A DNA stretch of 64,000 nucleotides from an uncultured Anaerococcus sp. (GTDB lineage Bacteria > Bacillota > Clostridia > Tissierellales > Peptoniphilaceae): assembly GCF_943912825.1 (NCBI RefSeq), contig NZ_CALTUX010000003.1, forward strand, positions 1-64,000. The letters are read 5' to 3'. The notes below the pieces were generated by a model, which was given only the letters and a program-made list of their open reading frames with translations, was not told the DNA's origin and did no database searches. Position 1 is the stretch's first letter. Each line of letters opens with the position of its first letter. This document shows positions 1 through 7,585 of the stretch, piece by piece. The translations under genes and the position numbers were made by a program.

Positions 1-12
1 TTTTGGCATACT

Positions 13-48
13 AAAAACCCCTCCATCCGTATTCCGGATTTTGGGGTT
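13..48 (-). terminator. Intrinsic terminator of cbpB
   Basis: Read on the - strand, AACCCC (16-21) pairs with GGGGTT (43-48) and ATCCG (25-29) with CGGAT (35-39). A short T run follows on the - strand. It lies just past the cbpB stop. Confidence 0.75.
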
Positions 49-84
49 CAGGTCACATTTTTTTGAGGTTTGGAGTTTATTTTA

Positions 85-552
85 TTATTTTTTTGGGATT
101 AATTCAAATTCTCTTTCTATATTGTGAGCTACCTGGGTAAATCTTTCAAGGACAGTTTTTCTTGATATGATTCCTAAGAAATATCCATTTTTGTGGGTCA
201 CACATACAAAGTTATTATCTATTAAAAGCGATATTACATCTTCAAGCATATAATTATCGAAAACAATTGGTACTTTCTGATTCATAACTTGACTTACTTT
301 AAGTTTGCTTAGCTTATCTTCATCAAAAAGAGATAAGTTATCAAAACTGGTTACTATGATAGAAATGGATATGAGCCCCCTTACACAATTATTGTCATCA
401 ACAACAGGTATAATTTGATAGCCTGAGTTTGAAAGGACAAGTACAGCGTGCAGCAAACTATCTTCTTGGTTAACAACTGCAACAAGGGATGAATCTATCA
501 TTAAGTTAGGCGTAGGTCTATTAAAAAGTTTTTCAAAATTTTTTCCTATCAA
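85..552 (-). CDS. cbpB: CBS-pair protein, c-di-AMP-binding CbpB/DarB family
   Basis: A 155-residue protein made of two CBS domains (about residues 18-70 and 88-140) with no catalytic domain, the length and layout of Bacillus DarB (YkuL) and Listeria CbpB. In those species the protein binds cyclic di-AMP and its apo form activates the (p)ppGpp synthetase Rel. A rel gene is also in this window at 46577, which makes the same role likely but does not prove it. The start is TTG (550-552), chosen because AAGGAGG lies about 5 nt upstream and the protein then begins MIGKNF as in relatives. It is monocistronic, with an extended -10 promoter upstream and a hairpin terminator downstream. The family assignment is firm; ligand binding is by homology. 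Confidence 0.85.
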   Translation of the reverse strand: MIGKNFEKLFNRPTPNLMIDSSLVAVVNQEDSLLHAVLVLSNSGYQIIPVVDDNNCVRGLISISIIVTSFDNLSLFDEDKLSKLKVSQVMNQKVPIVFDNYMLEDVISLLIDNNFVCVTHKNGYFLGIISRKTVLERFTQVAHNIEREFELIPKK

Positions 553-605
553 TTTTCCCTCCTTATATTCTTATTAAATAATTATATCAATATTCTTATT
601 AATTT

Positions 606-614
606 ATTATATCA
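606..614 (-). promoter_or_regulatory. Extended -10 promoter of cbpB
   Basis: On the - strand TG-A-TATAAT (606-614) forms a perfect extended -10 element about 55 nt upstream of the TTG start. No good -35 is visible, which is normal for extended -10 promoters. Confidence 0.5.
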
Positions 615-626
615 CTTTTGTACAAA

Positions 627-666
627 TAAAAAAACTTCAGGCTAAAGAAAAAAATAAGCCTGAAGT
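627..666 (-). terminator. Intrinsic terminator of the tRNA-Ser/SRP RNA unit
   Basis: Perfect 10-bp inverted repeat, ACTTCAGGCT (634-643) with AGCCTGAAGT (657-666). It is followed on the - strand by seven T (628-634). It lies directly after the SRP RNA 3' end. Confidence 0.85.
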
Positions 667-671
667 ATATA

Positions 672-940
672 TGTAAGCACACCTAGTATCGAACAATTAA
701 CATAATATAGTGTCAAATATATACGACTCATGATAGGTTGCCTTACGGCACACAGAAGTGGCTGCTTAATGCTGCTAGGTTCCCCTCCTGACATGGTTCA
801 CAGTCTCCTGTTGCGTAAGATCTATCAATCAACACCGCATATATAAGTCTTTTAAACTGCTAAAAGCCCTCCACTAGGAATTAAACCCTGCTGTAGCGGA
901 TTGCAGGTTACAAGGCACCGCTAGTTCCCCGTCTAGTGCA
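672..940 (-). ncRNA. ffs: Signal recognition particle RNA, large bacterial type
   Basis: About 265 nt, the size of Bacillus scRNA, which has an Alu-like domain as well as the S domain. On the - strand the domain IV core is seen at 762-796: CATGTCAGG, then GGAA, then AGCAG, the binding site for Ffh. The ends can pair (GCAC near 939 with GTGC near 677). It begins next to the CCA end of tRNA-Ser and appears co-transcribed with it, then ends at a strong terminator. The exact ends are inferred. Confidence 0.88.
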
Positions 941-1031
941 TGGCGGAGAGCATGGGATTTGAACCCATGATACAAAAAAACTGTATACACGATTTCCAAT
1001 CGTGCTCCTTCAACCACTCGGACAGCTCTCC
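941..1031 (-). tRNA. tRNA-Ser (anticodon GGA)
   Basis: A 91-nt cloverleaf on the - strand: acceptor GGAGAGC pairs with GCTCTCC, then discriminator G and an encoded CCA (941-943). The anticodon loop TTGGAAA gives GGA (995-997), reading UCC/UCU. A long variable arm (ATACAG with TGTAT) marks a class II serine tRNA. It heads a unit with the SRP RNA. Confidence 0.95.
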
Positions 1032-1046
1032 ATACTACAATAACTT

Positions 1047-1074
1047 ACTATACCCTATAAACTTGTATTTGCAA
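1047..1074 (-). promoter_or_regulatory. Promoter of tRNA-Ser/SRP RNA
   Basis: On the - strand TTGCAA (1069-1074), a 16-bp spacer and TATAGT (1047-1052) lie 16 nt upstream of the tRNA 5' end. It diverges from the dnaX promoter. Confidence 0.65.
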
Positions 1075-1106
1075 AAAGAAAATATTATCCTAATTATCCT
1101 AATCTA

Positions 1107-1115
1107 TGGTATAAT
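1107..1115 (+). promoter_or_regulatory. Extended -10 promoter of dnaX
   Basis: TG-G-TATAAT at 1107-1115, 22 nt before the dnaX ATG. No clear -35. It would give a leader of only about 15 nt. Confidence 0.6.
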
Positions 1116-1136
1116 ATTAAGATAGAAAGGAAAGGT

Positions 1137-2774
1137 ATGGCAAAAGCTTTATATAGACAGTATAGGCCCAAGACCTTTGATGAAGTTCTTGGCCAAGATA
1201 AGGTCGTAAATGTATTAAAAAATCAGTTAATAAATAATAACTTTTCTCATGCTTATCTTTTTGCAGGAGAAAGAGGGTGTGGAAAGACTTCTGCAGCCAA
1301 AATTTTTGCAAAGGCAATAAATTGCCTAAACCCAAAGGATGGATCACCTTGTCTTGAGTGTGAAAATTGTAAGGCAATAGAGGAAGAATCAACCCTTGAT
1401 GTAGTTGAGATGGATGCAGCTAGCAATAGAAGGATAGATGATATTAGAAACCTAAAAGATAATGTCATTTACCCACCATCAAAACTTAAGTATAAGGTCT
1501 ACATCATTGACGAAGCCCATATGATAACAAGAGAGGCCTTTAATGCCCTACTTAAAATCATGGAAGAGCCACCAAAACATTTGGTCTTTATATTAGCAAC
1601 AACGGAAATTGACAAGATACCAAAGACAATCTTATCTAGGGTTCAAAAGTTTGAATTTAATAAGATTGATTCTCTAAAGATAAAAGAACAGATAAATATA
1701 ATCTTAAAAGATAAAAATGTTGAAATGGAAAATGAGGCCATTGATCTAATAATAAGAAAAGCCAAGGGGGCAATGAGAGATGCCCTAAGTATCTTAGATC
1801 AGGTCTTATCCTTTGATAAGGAAACTTTTAAACTTAAAGATGTAGAATTTATCTTAGGTTCAGTCGATTTTGAAAAGATTGATAAGCTTATAGAAGATAT
1901 CATTTCAAAAGACCAGAAATCTAGTTTAAAATCCATAACCCTTATAAGGGAAGATGGTAAGTCTAATCTAGACATCTTAGAAGCCCTAATAAATTTTTAT
2001 AGGGATATGATGATTCTTAAAACAACAGAGGATGAGTCTCTATTTGAAAATAAGGAAAGACTCGACCTTCTTAAAGAAAAGCTTGCAAAAATTGACCTAT
2101 CAAGAATACTAACAAGTTTAGACATCTTAAATGAATATGCTAATAAGCTTAAATTTTCATCTAATACTGACATAGTTTTGGATGTGCTTATCTTAAGGCT
2201 AATCGATACTGTAGATACTAATAATCTAGAAAGCAGGATCGCAAAACTAGAAAGAAATAAAGAATCAAATATAATAGATTTGGTAAATAATATAATCGAC
2301 AATAAATTAAAGAATGTTAAGCAAACTGTAAGCGTTATAGAGCAAAAAGGTGAAAAAATCAGTAAAGAGCCTAAAAAGGAAGAAAATCTTCCACAAACTA
2401 AGGAAAATATAGAAGAAAAATCTAATGACAAGACCTATCTTAAGCTTAGAAGTGATCAAGAAGAAGCCTTAGTCGATATAATTGTAGCAAGCTCAGGCAC
2501 TATGCTTAAAACTTTATTTAACCAAGAAGGTCTAAATTATTTATATACTGGCGATGAGCTAATATTAAATATAAAAGATGAGTTTTACTATATTTTCATT
2601 GACAGCAAGAAAGAAGAAATAGAGGAAAAACTAAAGGATTTATTAGAAAAAGATATTAGCTTTAAGCTTGATGTGGTAAGTAATCATGAAGATAAAATAA
2701 GTCAGGCTGATAATCAAGATAAGAAAATAGAAAAATTGCAAAACATATTTAATAATGAATTAATAATAAAATAG
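1137..2774 (+). CDS. dnaX: DNA polymerase III subunit gamma/tau
   Basis: AAA+ clamp-loader ATPase that loads the beta clamp and, as tau, ties the polymerase to the replisome. The N-terminus MAKALYRQYRPKTF is typical of the family. Visible motifs are Walker A GERGCGKT (44-51), zinc-binding cysteines at 63, 72, 75 and 78, Walker B/DEAH (125-128) and the SRV sensor motif (167-169). After about residue 370 the sequence is charged and poorly conserved, as in tau C-termini. At 545 aa it is a normal Gram-positive length. I see no slippery heptamer with stem-loop, so a separate gamma product is not suggested. It is first of dnaX-ybaB-recR. Confidence 0.96.
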   Translation: MAKALYRQYRPKTFDEVLGQDKVVNVLKNQLINNNFSHAYLFAGERGCGKTSAAKIFAKAINCLNPKDGSPCLECENCKAIEEESTLDVVEMDAASNRRIDDIRNLKDNVIYPPSKLKYKVYIIDEAHMITREAFNALLKIMEEPPKHLVFILATTEIDKIPKTILSRVQKFEFNKIDSLKIKEQINIILKDKNVEMENEAIDLIIRKAKGAMRDALSILDQVLSFDKETFKLKDVEFILGSVDFEKIDKLIEDIISKDQKSSLKSITLIREDGKSNLDILEALINFYRDMMILKTTEDESLFENKERLDLLKEKLAKIDLSRILTSLDILNEYANKLKFSSNTDIVLDVLILRLIDTVDTNNLESRIAKLERNKESNIIDLVNNIIDNKLKNVKQTVSVIEQKGEKISKEPKKEENLPQTKENIEEKSNDKTYLKLRSDQEEALVDIIVASSGTMLKTLFNQEGLNYLYTGDELILNIKDEFYYIFIDSKKEEIEEKLKDLLEKDISFKLDVVSNHEDKISQADNQDKKIEKLQNIFNNELIIK

Positions 2775-2784
2775 GAGGATTATT

Positions 2785-3120
2785 ATGGCAAGAAATTTTA
2801 GAGGCGGAATGCCAAACATGAACAACATGATGAAACAAGTTAAGAAGATGCAAGAGGAAATGGAAAAAGCCCAACAAGAATTAGAAGAAAAAGAATTTAC
2901 TGCAAGTGCAGGGGGCGGGGTTGTAGAAGCAACAGTAACTGGCAAAAAAGTTGTTACATCTATAAAAATTGATCCAGATGTAGTAGATCCTGAAGATGTG
3001 GATATGCTTCAAGATTTAATCATGGTTGCTATAAATGATGCAAACAACCAAGCTGATAAATTTAACGAAGAAAATATGGGCAGATTAACAGGTGGCATTA
3101 ATATACCTGGTTTAATGTAA
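2785..3120 (+). CDS. YbaB/EbfC family nucleoid-associated protein
   Basis: A 111-aa protein with an N-terminal glycine/methionine-rich stretch, an acidic amphipathic helix (about residues 15-38) and the YbaB beta core containing GGGVVEATVTG. YbaB/EbfC forms dimers that bind DNA like tweezers. It is almost always encoded between dnaX and recR, as here. AGGAGG sits 7 nt before the ATG. The stop overlaps the recR start by one base (TAATG), implying translational coupling. Confidence 0.93.
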   Translation: MARNFRGGMPNMNNMMKQVKKMQEEMEKAQQELEEKEFTASAGGGVVEATVTGKKVVTSIKIDPDVVDPEDVDMLQDLIMVAINDANNQADKFNEENMGRLTGGINIPGLM

Positions 3121-3725
3121 TGGCCATACTACCTGAATCATTAAATAATTTAATAGAGCAATTTCAAAAATTACCCACAATTGGTAGAAAAAGCGCGGAA
3201 AGACTTGCCATGAGCATAGTCGATGAAGATATAAAAAGTGTAAAAGACTTCTCAGACAGCCTTATGGAAGTTAAAAATAGGATTCATCATTGCAAGATTT
3301 GCGGAAATTTAACAGAAGATGATGTGTGTTCTATCTGCAAGGATTTTACAAGAGATGAAGAATACTTATGTATAGTAGAAGATGTAAGGAACCTCATAGC
3401 AATTGAAAAATCTGGAGCCTATAGAGGAAAATACCATGTATTAGGAGGACTTATATCGCCGTCTGATGATATAGGTCCTGATAAACTAAACATAGACAAG
3501 CTCCTAGAAAGGCTTGATAATGAGGATATAAGAGAGATAATCCTTGCAATTTCTTCAACCATAGAAGGTGAGACAACAATACTTTTTATTACTAACTTAC
3601 TTAAAGATAGGAACATCAAGATAAGTAAGATAGCCCAAGGAATACCAGTCGGTTCGCAATTAGAATATTTTGACCAACTAACCCTTGAAAGAGCTCTAGA
3701 AGACAGGAGAAATATAAGTGAATAG
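3120..3725 (+). CDS. recR: Recombination mediator RecR
   Basis: RecR works with RecF and RecO to load RecA on gapped DNA. The 201-aa protein has a helix-hairpin-helix (LPTIGRKSAERLA, about 18-30), a C4 zinc finger (C58, C61, C70, C73) and a Toprim domain (about 80-175) beginning CIVEDVRNL. The length matches the family. Its ATG is coupled to the ybaB stop, and its last 8 bases overlap the GTG of the next gene. Confidence 0.96.
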   Translation: MAILPESLNNLIEQFQKLPTIGRKSAERLAMSIVDEDIKSVKDFSDSLMEVKNRIHHCKICGNLTEDDVCSICKDFTRDEEYLCIVEDVRNLIAIEKSGAYRGKYHVLGGLISPSDDIGPDKLNIDKLLERLDNEDIREIILAISSTIEGETTILFITNLLKDRNIKISKIAQGIPVGSQLEYFDQLTLERALEDRRNISE

Positions 3726-4704
3726 ATTTAAAAAAATAATAACACTAATAATTCCTCTTCTAATATTAACATCGTGTTTTAAAAAAGATAAGATAGACGA
3801 TCAAGCACAAAAAGAAATAATAAATGTTGAAAAAAAGCCTGTATCAAGCAAGATTGACGTAAAAACATCAAGCTTTGCAGCATCAATTATTTTGGATGAT
3901 TTAGCAAAAAAAGATACTAATGACTATACTGTTGATATAGTCAAAGATTATTCGTCAATAGAGTCACTCGATTTTGATGTAGCAATTATACCAGCTTATG
4001 AACTTGTAAACTTATACAACAAGACAGACCATTCAATAAAACTTGCAGCAATCACTTTGCTAAATGATTTGTATATTATTGGTGATAGGCAGGTAAATGG
4101 TCCTGCTGATCTTAAAAATTCTACAATAATGATGCCAAATATGAATGAGTCCATGAATAAGATGATTGAGTCAAAACTTGGTCTAGCGAAGACATTTTTA
4201 AAGGTAAATGTAGAAACCTACCCAAGTCAGAAAGAAGTACTTAATAATCTAAAACAAATGGACAAGGCATTTGCATTTTTATCTGAACCATATTATTCTA
4301 AGGCTATAGAAGAGAAAAATTATTATCTTTACGATTTAAGACAGATTTTATCTTTCTTACCTAATTCAAATATTGAATCAAGCGGAGATTACCTATCTGA
4401 GGTCATTGTTGTAAACAATAATTTTCTAAAAGATAATAAAGAAAACTTTGATAATTTTCTTAAACAATTTAAGGAAAGTCAAGAAAATATCAACCAGTCA
4501 ACAGTTATATCAAAAAATATAATAGACAATTATGATATTACAAATGCTGATGCCATTGATATTTATAAGAAAATGGAAAATGTATTTATCACTTCTGATA
4601 CAATGAAAGGTGTATTCCAGTTATATATGGATAGGCTAGAAAGCCTTGATAAAAATATATTTTCTGGAAACAGGCCATCAGATGATATTTATTACTTAAA
4701 TTAA
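3718..4704 (+). CDS. Lipoprotein resembling an ABC transporter substrate-binding protein
   Basis: A 328-aa protein with a short signal peptide and lipobox ending LTSC (Cys20), so it is predicted to be lipid-anchored outside the membrane. The body has the look of a type 2 periplasmic-binding (NMT1/SsuA-like) fold: an early phase with VAIIPAYELV, then a LNDLYIIGD segment and a second lobe with AFLSEPYYSKAI. No permease or ATPase gene is nearby, so the ligand is unknown and it is an orphan here. The start is GTG, overlapping recR by 8 nt, with GGAG upstream. A strong terminator follows, so it ends the dnaX unit. Confidence 0.7.
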   Translation: MNRFKKIITLIIPLLILTSCFKKDKIDDQAQKEIINVEKKPVSSKIDVKTSSFAASIILDDLAKKDTNDYTVDIVKDYSSIESLDFDVAIIPAYELVNLYNKTDHSIKLAAITLLNDLYIIGDRQVNGPADLKNSTIMMPNMNESMNKMIESKLGLAKTFLKVNVETYPSQKEVLNNLKQMDKAFAFLSEPYYSKAIEEKNYYLYDLRQILSFLPNSNIESSGDYLSEVIVVNNNFLKDNKENFDNFLKQFKESQENINQSTVISKNIIDNYDITNADAIDIYKKMENVFITSDTMKGVFQLYMDRLESLDKNIFSGNRPSDDIYYLN

Positions 4705-4705
4705 G

Positions 4706-4742
4706 ACTGCTAGGGATGATTGATCATCCCCAGCAGTTTTTT
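4706..4742 (+). terminator. Terminator of the dnaX-recR-lipoprotein unit
   Basis: ACTGCT (4706-4711) pairs with AGCAGT (4732-4737) and GGGATGAT with ATCATCCC inside, followed by a run of six T. It starts two bases past the stop codon. Confidence 0.9.
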
Positions 4743-4784
4743 CATCGCAAAAATCACAAATTAATGTTGACAATATTTTCTCAT

Positions 4785-4812
4785 AAAAATAAACCTTGAG
4801 GATTCAAGGTTT
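4785..4812 (-). terminator. Intrinsic terminator of tmRNA
   Basis: On the - strand AAACCTTGA, a 4-nt loop and TCAAGGTTT form a perfect 9-bp stem (4791-4812), followed by ATTTTTA. It starts 8 nt past the tmRNA CCA end. Confidence 0.85.
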
Positions 4813-4820
4813 AAAATCTT

Positions 4821-5176
4821 TGGTGGAGATGACGAGAGTCGAACTCGTGTCCGTGATAGCCTCACTTAAGACATCTACAAGTTTATTAAGTTTTAAGTTT
4901 TCGCATAAAAAATAAAAAACTTACAAAAAGCTTTTATGCTAGCTTCATCATACTAAATATAACTCAAAGCTTTGTTATATCAGTTGCCGTTTAATTATGA
5001 AACGAATATTAAACCAACGACAAGCCTAATATTCATTGCTATCCTATTGACTAGGCAGCTAGTGCGAAGTTTGCTTCGCTATTGTTATTTGCGTTTATAT
5101 TTAATTATCAATTTACGTTTTGATTTACGACTTGCAATCAAAAGCTCTTCAATCACGTCGAAACCAAGGCATCCCC
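4821..5176 (-). ncRNA. ssrA: Transfer-messenger RNA
   Basis: A 356-nt one-piece tmRNA that rescues stalled ribosomes. The 5' end GGGGATG (5170-5176) pairs with CATCTCC next to the 3' CCA (4821-4823), forming the alanine-type acceptor stem. The T arm reads CGAGTTCGACTCTCG. The tag reading frame lies at 5092..5051 on the - strand. Starting at the GCA resume codon it reads ANNNSEANFALAA and then TAG. The LAA end is the usual ClpXP degradation signal. It has a consensus promoter and its own terminator. Confidence 0.96.
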
Positions 5177-5186
5177 ATGTACTACA

Positions 5187-5214
5187 ATTATACTAATAAT
5201 ATAAGTCTTGTCAA
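5187..5214 (-). promoter_or_regulatory. Promoter of tmRNA
   Basis: On the - strand a perfect TTGACA (5209-5214), a 16-bp spacer and a perfect TATAAT (5187-5192) lie 10 nt upstream of the tmRNA 5' end. Its -35 overlaps that of the divergent glg promoter. Confidence 0.85.
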
Positions 5215-5236
5215 AAAGTGGGATTTTATGTAAAAT
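5208..5236 (+). promoter_or_regulatory. Likely promoter of the glg operon
   Basis: TTGTCA (5208-5213), a 17-bp spacer and TAAAAT (5231-5236) precede a leader of about 80 nt to glgC. The -35 shares five base pairs with the tmRNA -35 on the other strand. A second TATAAT near 5264 lacks a -35. Confidence 0.5.
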
Positions 5237-5323
5237 ATAAGTAGAGAAAAGGTTTTCTAGTTATAATTCAAAAAAATGGGTATAAATAGAAAAAGAACTT
5301 AAATCATAAATCTAGGAGGTCTT

Positions 5324-6457
5324 ATGAGAAACGCAAATAATACCGCAGCAATGCTTTTAGCTGGTGGTCAAGGTTCAAGGCTTAAAGCCTTGACAAGGGA
5401 AATGGCAAAACCTGTTGTACCTTTTGGTGGCAAATACAGAATCATAGATTTTGCCCTTAGTAACTCAACAAATAGTGAGATTAAAGACATTGGTGTTTTA
5501 ACACAATATAAACCTCAACTACTTAACGAACACCTAGGAATCGGTACAGCCTGGGATTATGATAGAAACTTTGGTGGCCTTAGAATACTAACACCTTACT
5601 ATACAGAAGAAGGCGGTAGATGGTTTGAGGGTACTGCTTCAGCTATTTATGAAAACATAAATTACCTAGACCAAGTAAATCCAGAATACGTACTTATTTT
5701 ATCAGGCGACCATATTTATAAGATGGACTATAGAAAACTTCTTGATGTTCACAAAAAGAAGGGCGCAGATGCAACTATAGCTGTAATGGAAGTTGATTGG
5801 GATGAGGCTAGCAGATTTGGTATTATGAATACCGATGAAAATGATAAAATTGTTGAATTTGAAGAAAAACCAGAAAATCCAAAATCTAACTTGGCTTCAA
5901 TGGGTATTTATATTTTCAATTGGAAGGTATTAAGAAAAGAATTAATTGAAGATTATGAAAATAAAGAATCTACAAATGACTTCGGCCATGATATTATACC
6001 TAAAATGTTAAACCAAGGATCTCCTCTATATGTTTATAAATTTGACGGATACTGGAAAGATGTTGGTACTGTAAGAAGTTACTGGCAAGCAAACCTAGAT
6101 CTTATTGATCCTAACAACGAGCTAGATATTTATGATGATAATTGGAGAATTTATACAAAATCACAAAACCTTCCACCACACAGAGTTGGATTAAAGGCTG
6201 ATCTTAAAGATACACTAGTAAACGAAGCATGTATCATAGATGGAAAGGTAAATCACTCTGTATTATTCTCAGATGTTGTAATAGAAGAGGGTGCAGAAGT
6301 TTATAATTCGGTTTTACTTAACGGTGTAAAGGTAAAATCTGGAGTTAAAATATATAATTCTGTAGTAGCAGAAGATATGGAAATCTCTGAAGATATAGGT
6401 AAAGAAAATGATGATAAAGTTTATCTAGTCAGCAGTGAAGGCATAGAGGAGGAATAA
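5324..6457 (+). CDS. glgC: Glucose-1-phosphate adenylyltransferase, catalytic subunit
   Basis: Makes ADP-glucose from ATP and glucose-1-phosphate, the committed step of glycogen synthesis. The nucleotidyltransferase domain opens with GGQGSRL (14-20) and continues with the K-P-PFGGKYRIIDFALSN signature. VEFEEKPENPKS lies in the sugar-binding region. The C-terminal third is a left-handed beta-helix (about 285-360). The 377-aa length is normal. AGGAGG lies 6 nt before ATG. It is first in an operon with glgD, glgA, a phosphorylase homologue, pulA and pgm, and is likely to function as a GlgC/GlgD hetero-oligomer. Confidence 0.97.
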   Translation: MRNANNTAAMLLAGGQGSRLKALTREMAKPVVPFGGKYRIIDFALSNSTNSEIKDIGVLTQYKPQLLNEHLGIGTAWDYDRNFGGLRILTPYYTEEGGRWFEGTASAIYENINYLDQVNPEYVLILSGDHIYKMDYRKLLDVHKKKGADATIAVMEVDWDEASRFGIMNTDENDKIVEFEEKPENPKSNLASMGIYIFNWKVLRKELIEDYENKESTNDFGHDIIPKMLNQGSPLYVYKFDGYWKDVGTVRSYWQANLDLIDPNNELDIYDDNWRIYTKSQNLPPHRVGLKADLKDTLVNEACIIDGKVNHSVLFSDVVIEEGAEVYNSVLLNGVKVKSGVKIYNSVVAEDMEISEDIGKENDDKVYLVSSEGIEEE

Positions 6458-6458
6458 T

Positions 6459-7583
6459 ATGGGAAGCGTTGTAGCATTAGTATATAGTTCAGATTTTAAT
6501 GAACAGAATTATGGACAGTTGTGTAAATATAGACCTGATTATATGCTACCATTTGGCGGTAGATATAGGATAATTGACTTTGCTTTATCAAACTTAGCAA
6601 ACTATGATGTAAATAGGGTTGTTCTTTATGCTGGAAGTAAATTAAGAAGTCCTCTAGATCATATAGGCAATGGTAAAAGCTGGGAATTAAATAGGAGAAA
6701 TGGCGGTTTGATGCTAAATCCAGTAAATCCTGATGCTAAACATCCTAATAGTGAAGTTGAGACATATTATGACACTATTAAATATTTCCAAGACCATGAG
6801 TTTGATTATGTATACATTAAAAACCCAATGTATATATCAAAACCAGATATCAATGATGCAAAGGAAAAAATGGCAGAAGAAAACTTGGATTGCCTAATTT
6901 TTTCAAATAAAATAATAGATAAAGATGGGGAATACCTAAATCAAGCTATAATTAATTCTGATGATGAAGGAAAACCTGTAAATGTAGGTCTAAACTTAGG
7001 AATTACCGATGAGATAGATCTTTTCCTTGGTTCTATAATGATGAAAAAAGATAGCTTCTTAAGAGTTCTAAGACATGCTATGCAAAATAATAGTGCAAAT
7101 TCTATGCTTGCAGCTATCTTTGATTATCCAGGAAAATTAAATATTGATTTCTACAGACAAGAAAAAGAATTTGAAATCATAAAAGATATAAATTCATTCT
7201 ATGAAGCAAATATGAAATTGCTAAATAAAGAAATTTTTGATAAACTATTCTATGAAGATGGCCTAGTTTATACTAAATCTAAAGACGAACCATCAACATC
7301 TTATACTAAAAATTGCGAAGTTAAAAATTCACTTATAGCCAATGGAGCTATTATAGAAGGTGAAGTAGAAAACTCAATAATCTTTAGAGGAGCCAAGGTT
7401 GGTAAGGGAGCAATAATTAGAAATTCAATTATTTTCCAAGATACAACCATAGAAGATGGCGCTATTCTTAACTTTGTAATAACAGATAAGGGAACAGAAA
7501 TAGGACATGATGTAAGGCTATTTGGTAATAGATCAAATCCTTACCTAACAAATAAAAACGAATCACTTGAACTAAGGAGCTAA
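6459..7583 (+). CDS. glgD: Glucose-1-phosphate adenylyltransferase, regulatory subunit GlgD
   Basis: A GlgC paralogue of 374 aa that keeps the fold (PFGGRYRIIDFALSN near residue 28, beta-helix at the C-terminus) but lacks the GGxGxRL nucleotide loop, where it has an altered N-terminus (VALVYSSDF). In other Firmicutes GlgD is poorly active alone and boosts GlgC, so a non-catalytic partner role is expected. It starts one base after the glgC stop with GAGGAGG just ahead, arguing for matched synthesis of the two subunits. Confidence 0.95.
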   Translation: MGSVVALVYSSDFNEQNYGQLCKYRPDYMLPFGGRYRIIDFALSNLANYDVNRVVLYAGSKLRSPLDHIGNGKSWELNRRNGGLMLNPVNPDAKHPNSEVETYYDTIKYFQDHEFDYVYIKNPMYISKPDINDAKEKMAEENLDCLIFSNKIIDKDGEYLNQAIINSDDEGKPVNVGLNLGITDEIDLFLGSIMMKKDSFLRVLRHAMQNNSANSMLAAIFDYPGKLNIDFYRQEKEFEIIKDINSFYEANMKLLNKEIFDKLFYEDGLVYTKSKDEPSTSYTKNCEVKNSLIANGAIIEGEVENSIIFRGAKVGKGAIIRNSIIFQDTTIEDGAILNFVITDKGTEIGHDVRLFGNRSNPYLTNKNESLELRS

Positions 7584-7585
7584 AG

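Noticed and set aside
940..1125. Open frame of 61 codons on the + strand
   Set aside because: It lies antisense across tRNA-Ser and the dnaX promoter, with no ribosome-binding site or protein-like composition.
2330..2420. Runs of A in dnaX that might give a programmed frameshift to gamma
   Set aside because: No A-AAA-AAG-type slippery heptamer with a following stem-loop or upstream ribosome-like site was found.
4972..5196. Open frame of 74 codons on the + strand
   Set aside because: It is entirely antisense to tmRNA; the RNA assignment is much stronger.
6459..7583. GlgD as another pseudoenzyme discovery
   Set aside because: Loss of the nucleotide loop is the known, normal state of GlgD, so it is not new.
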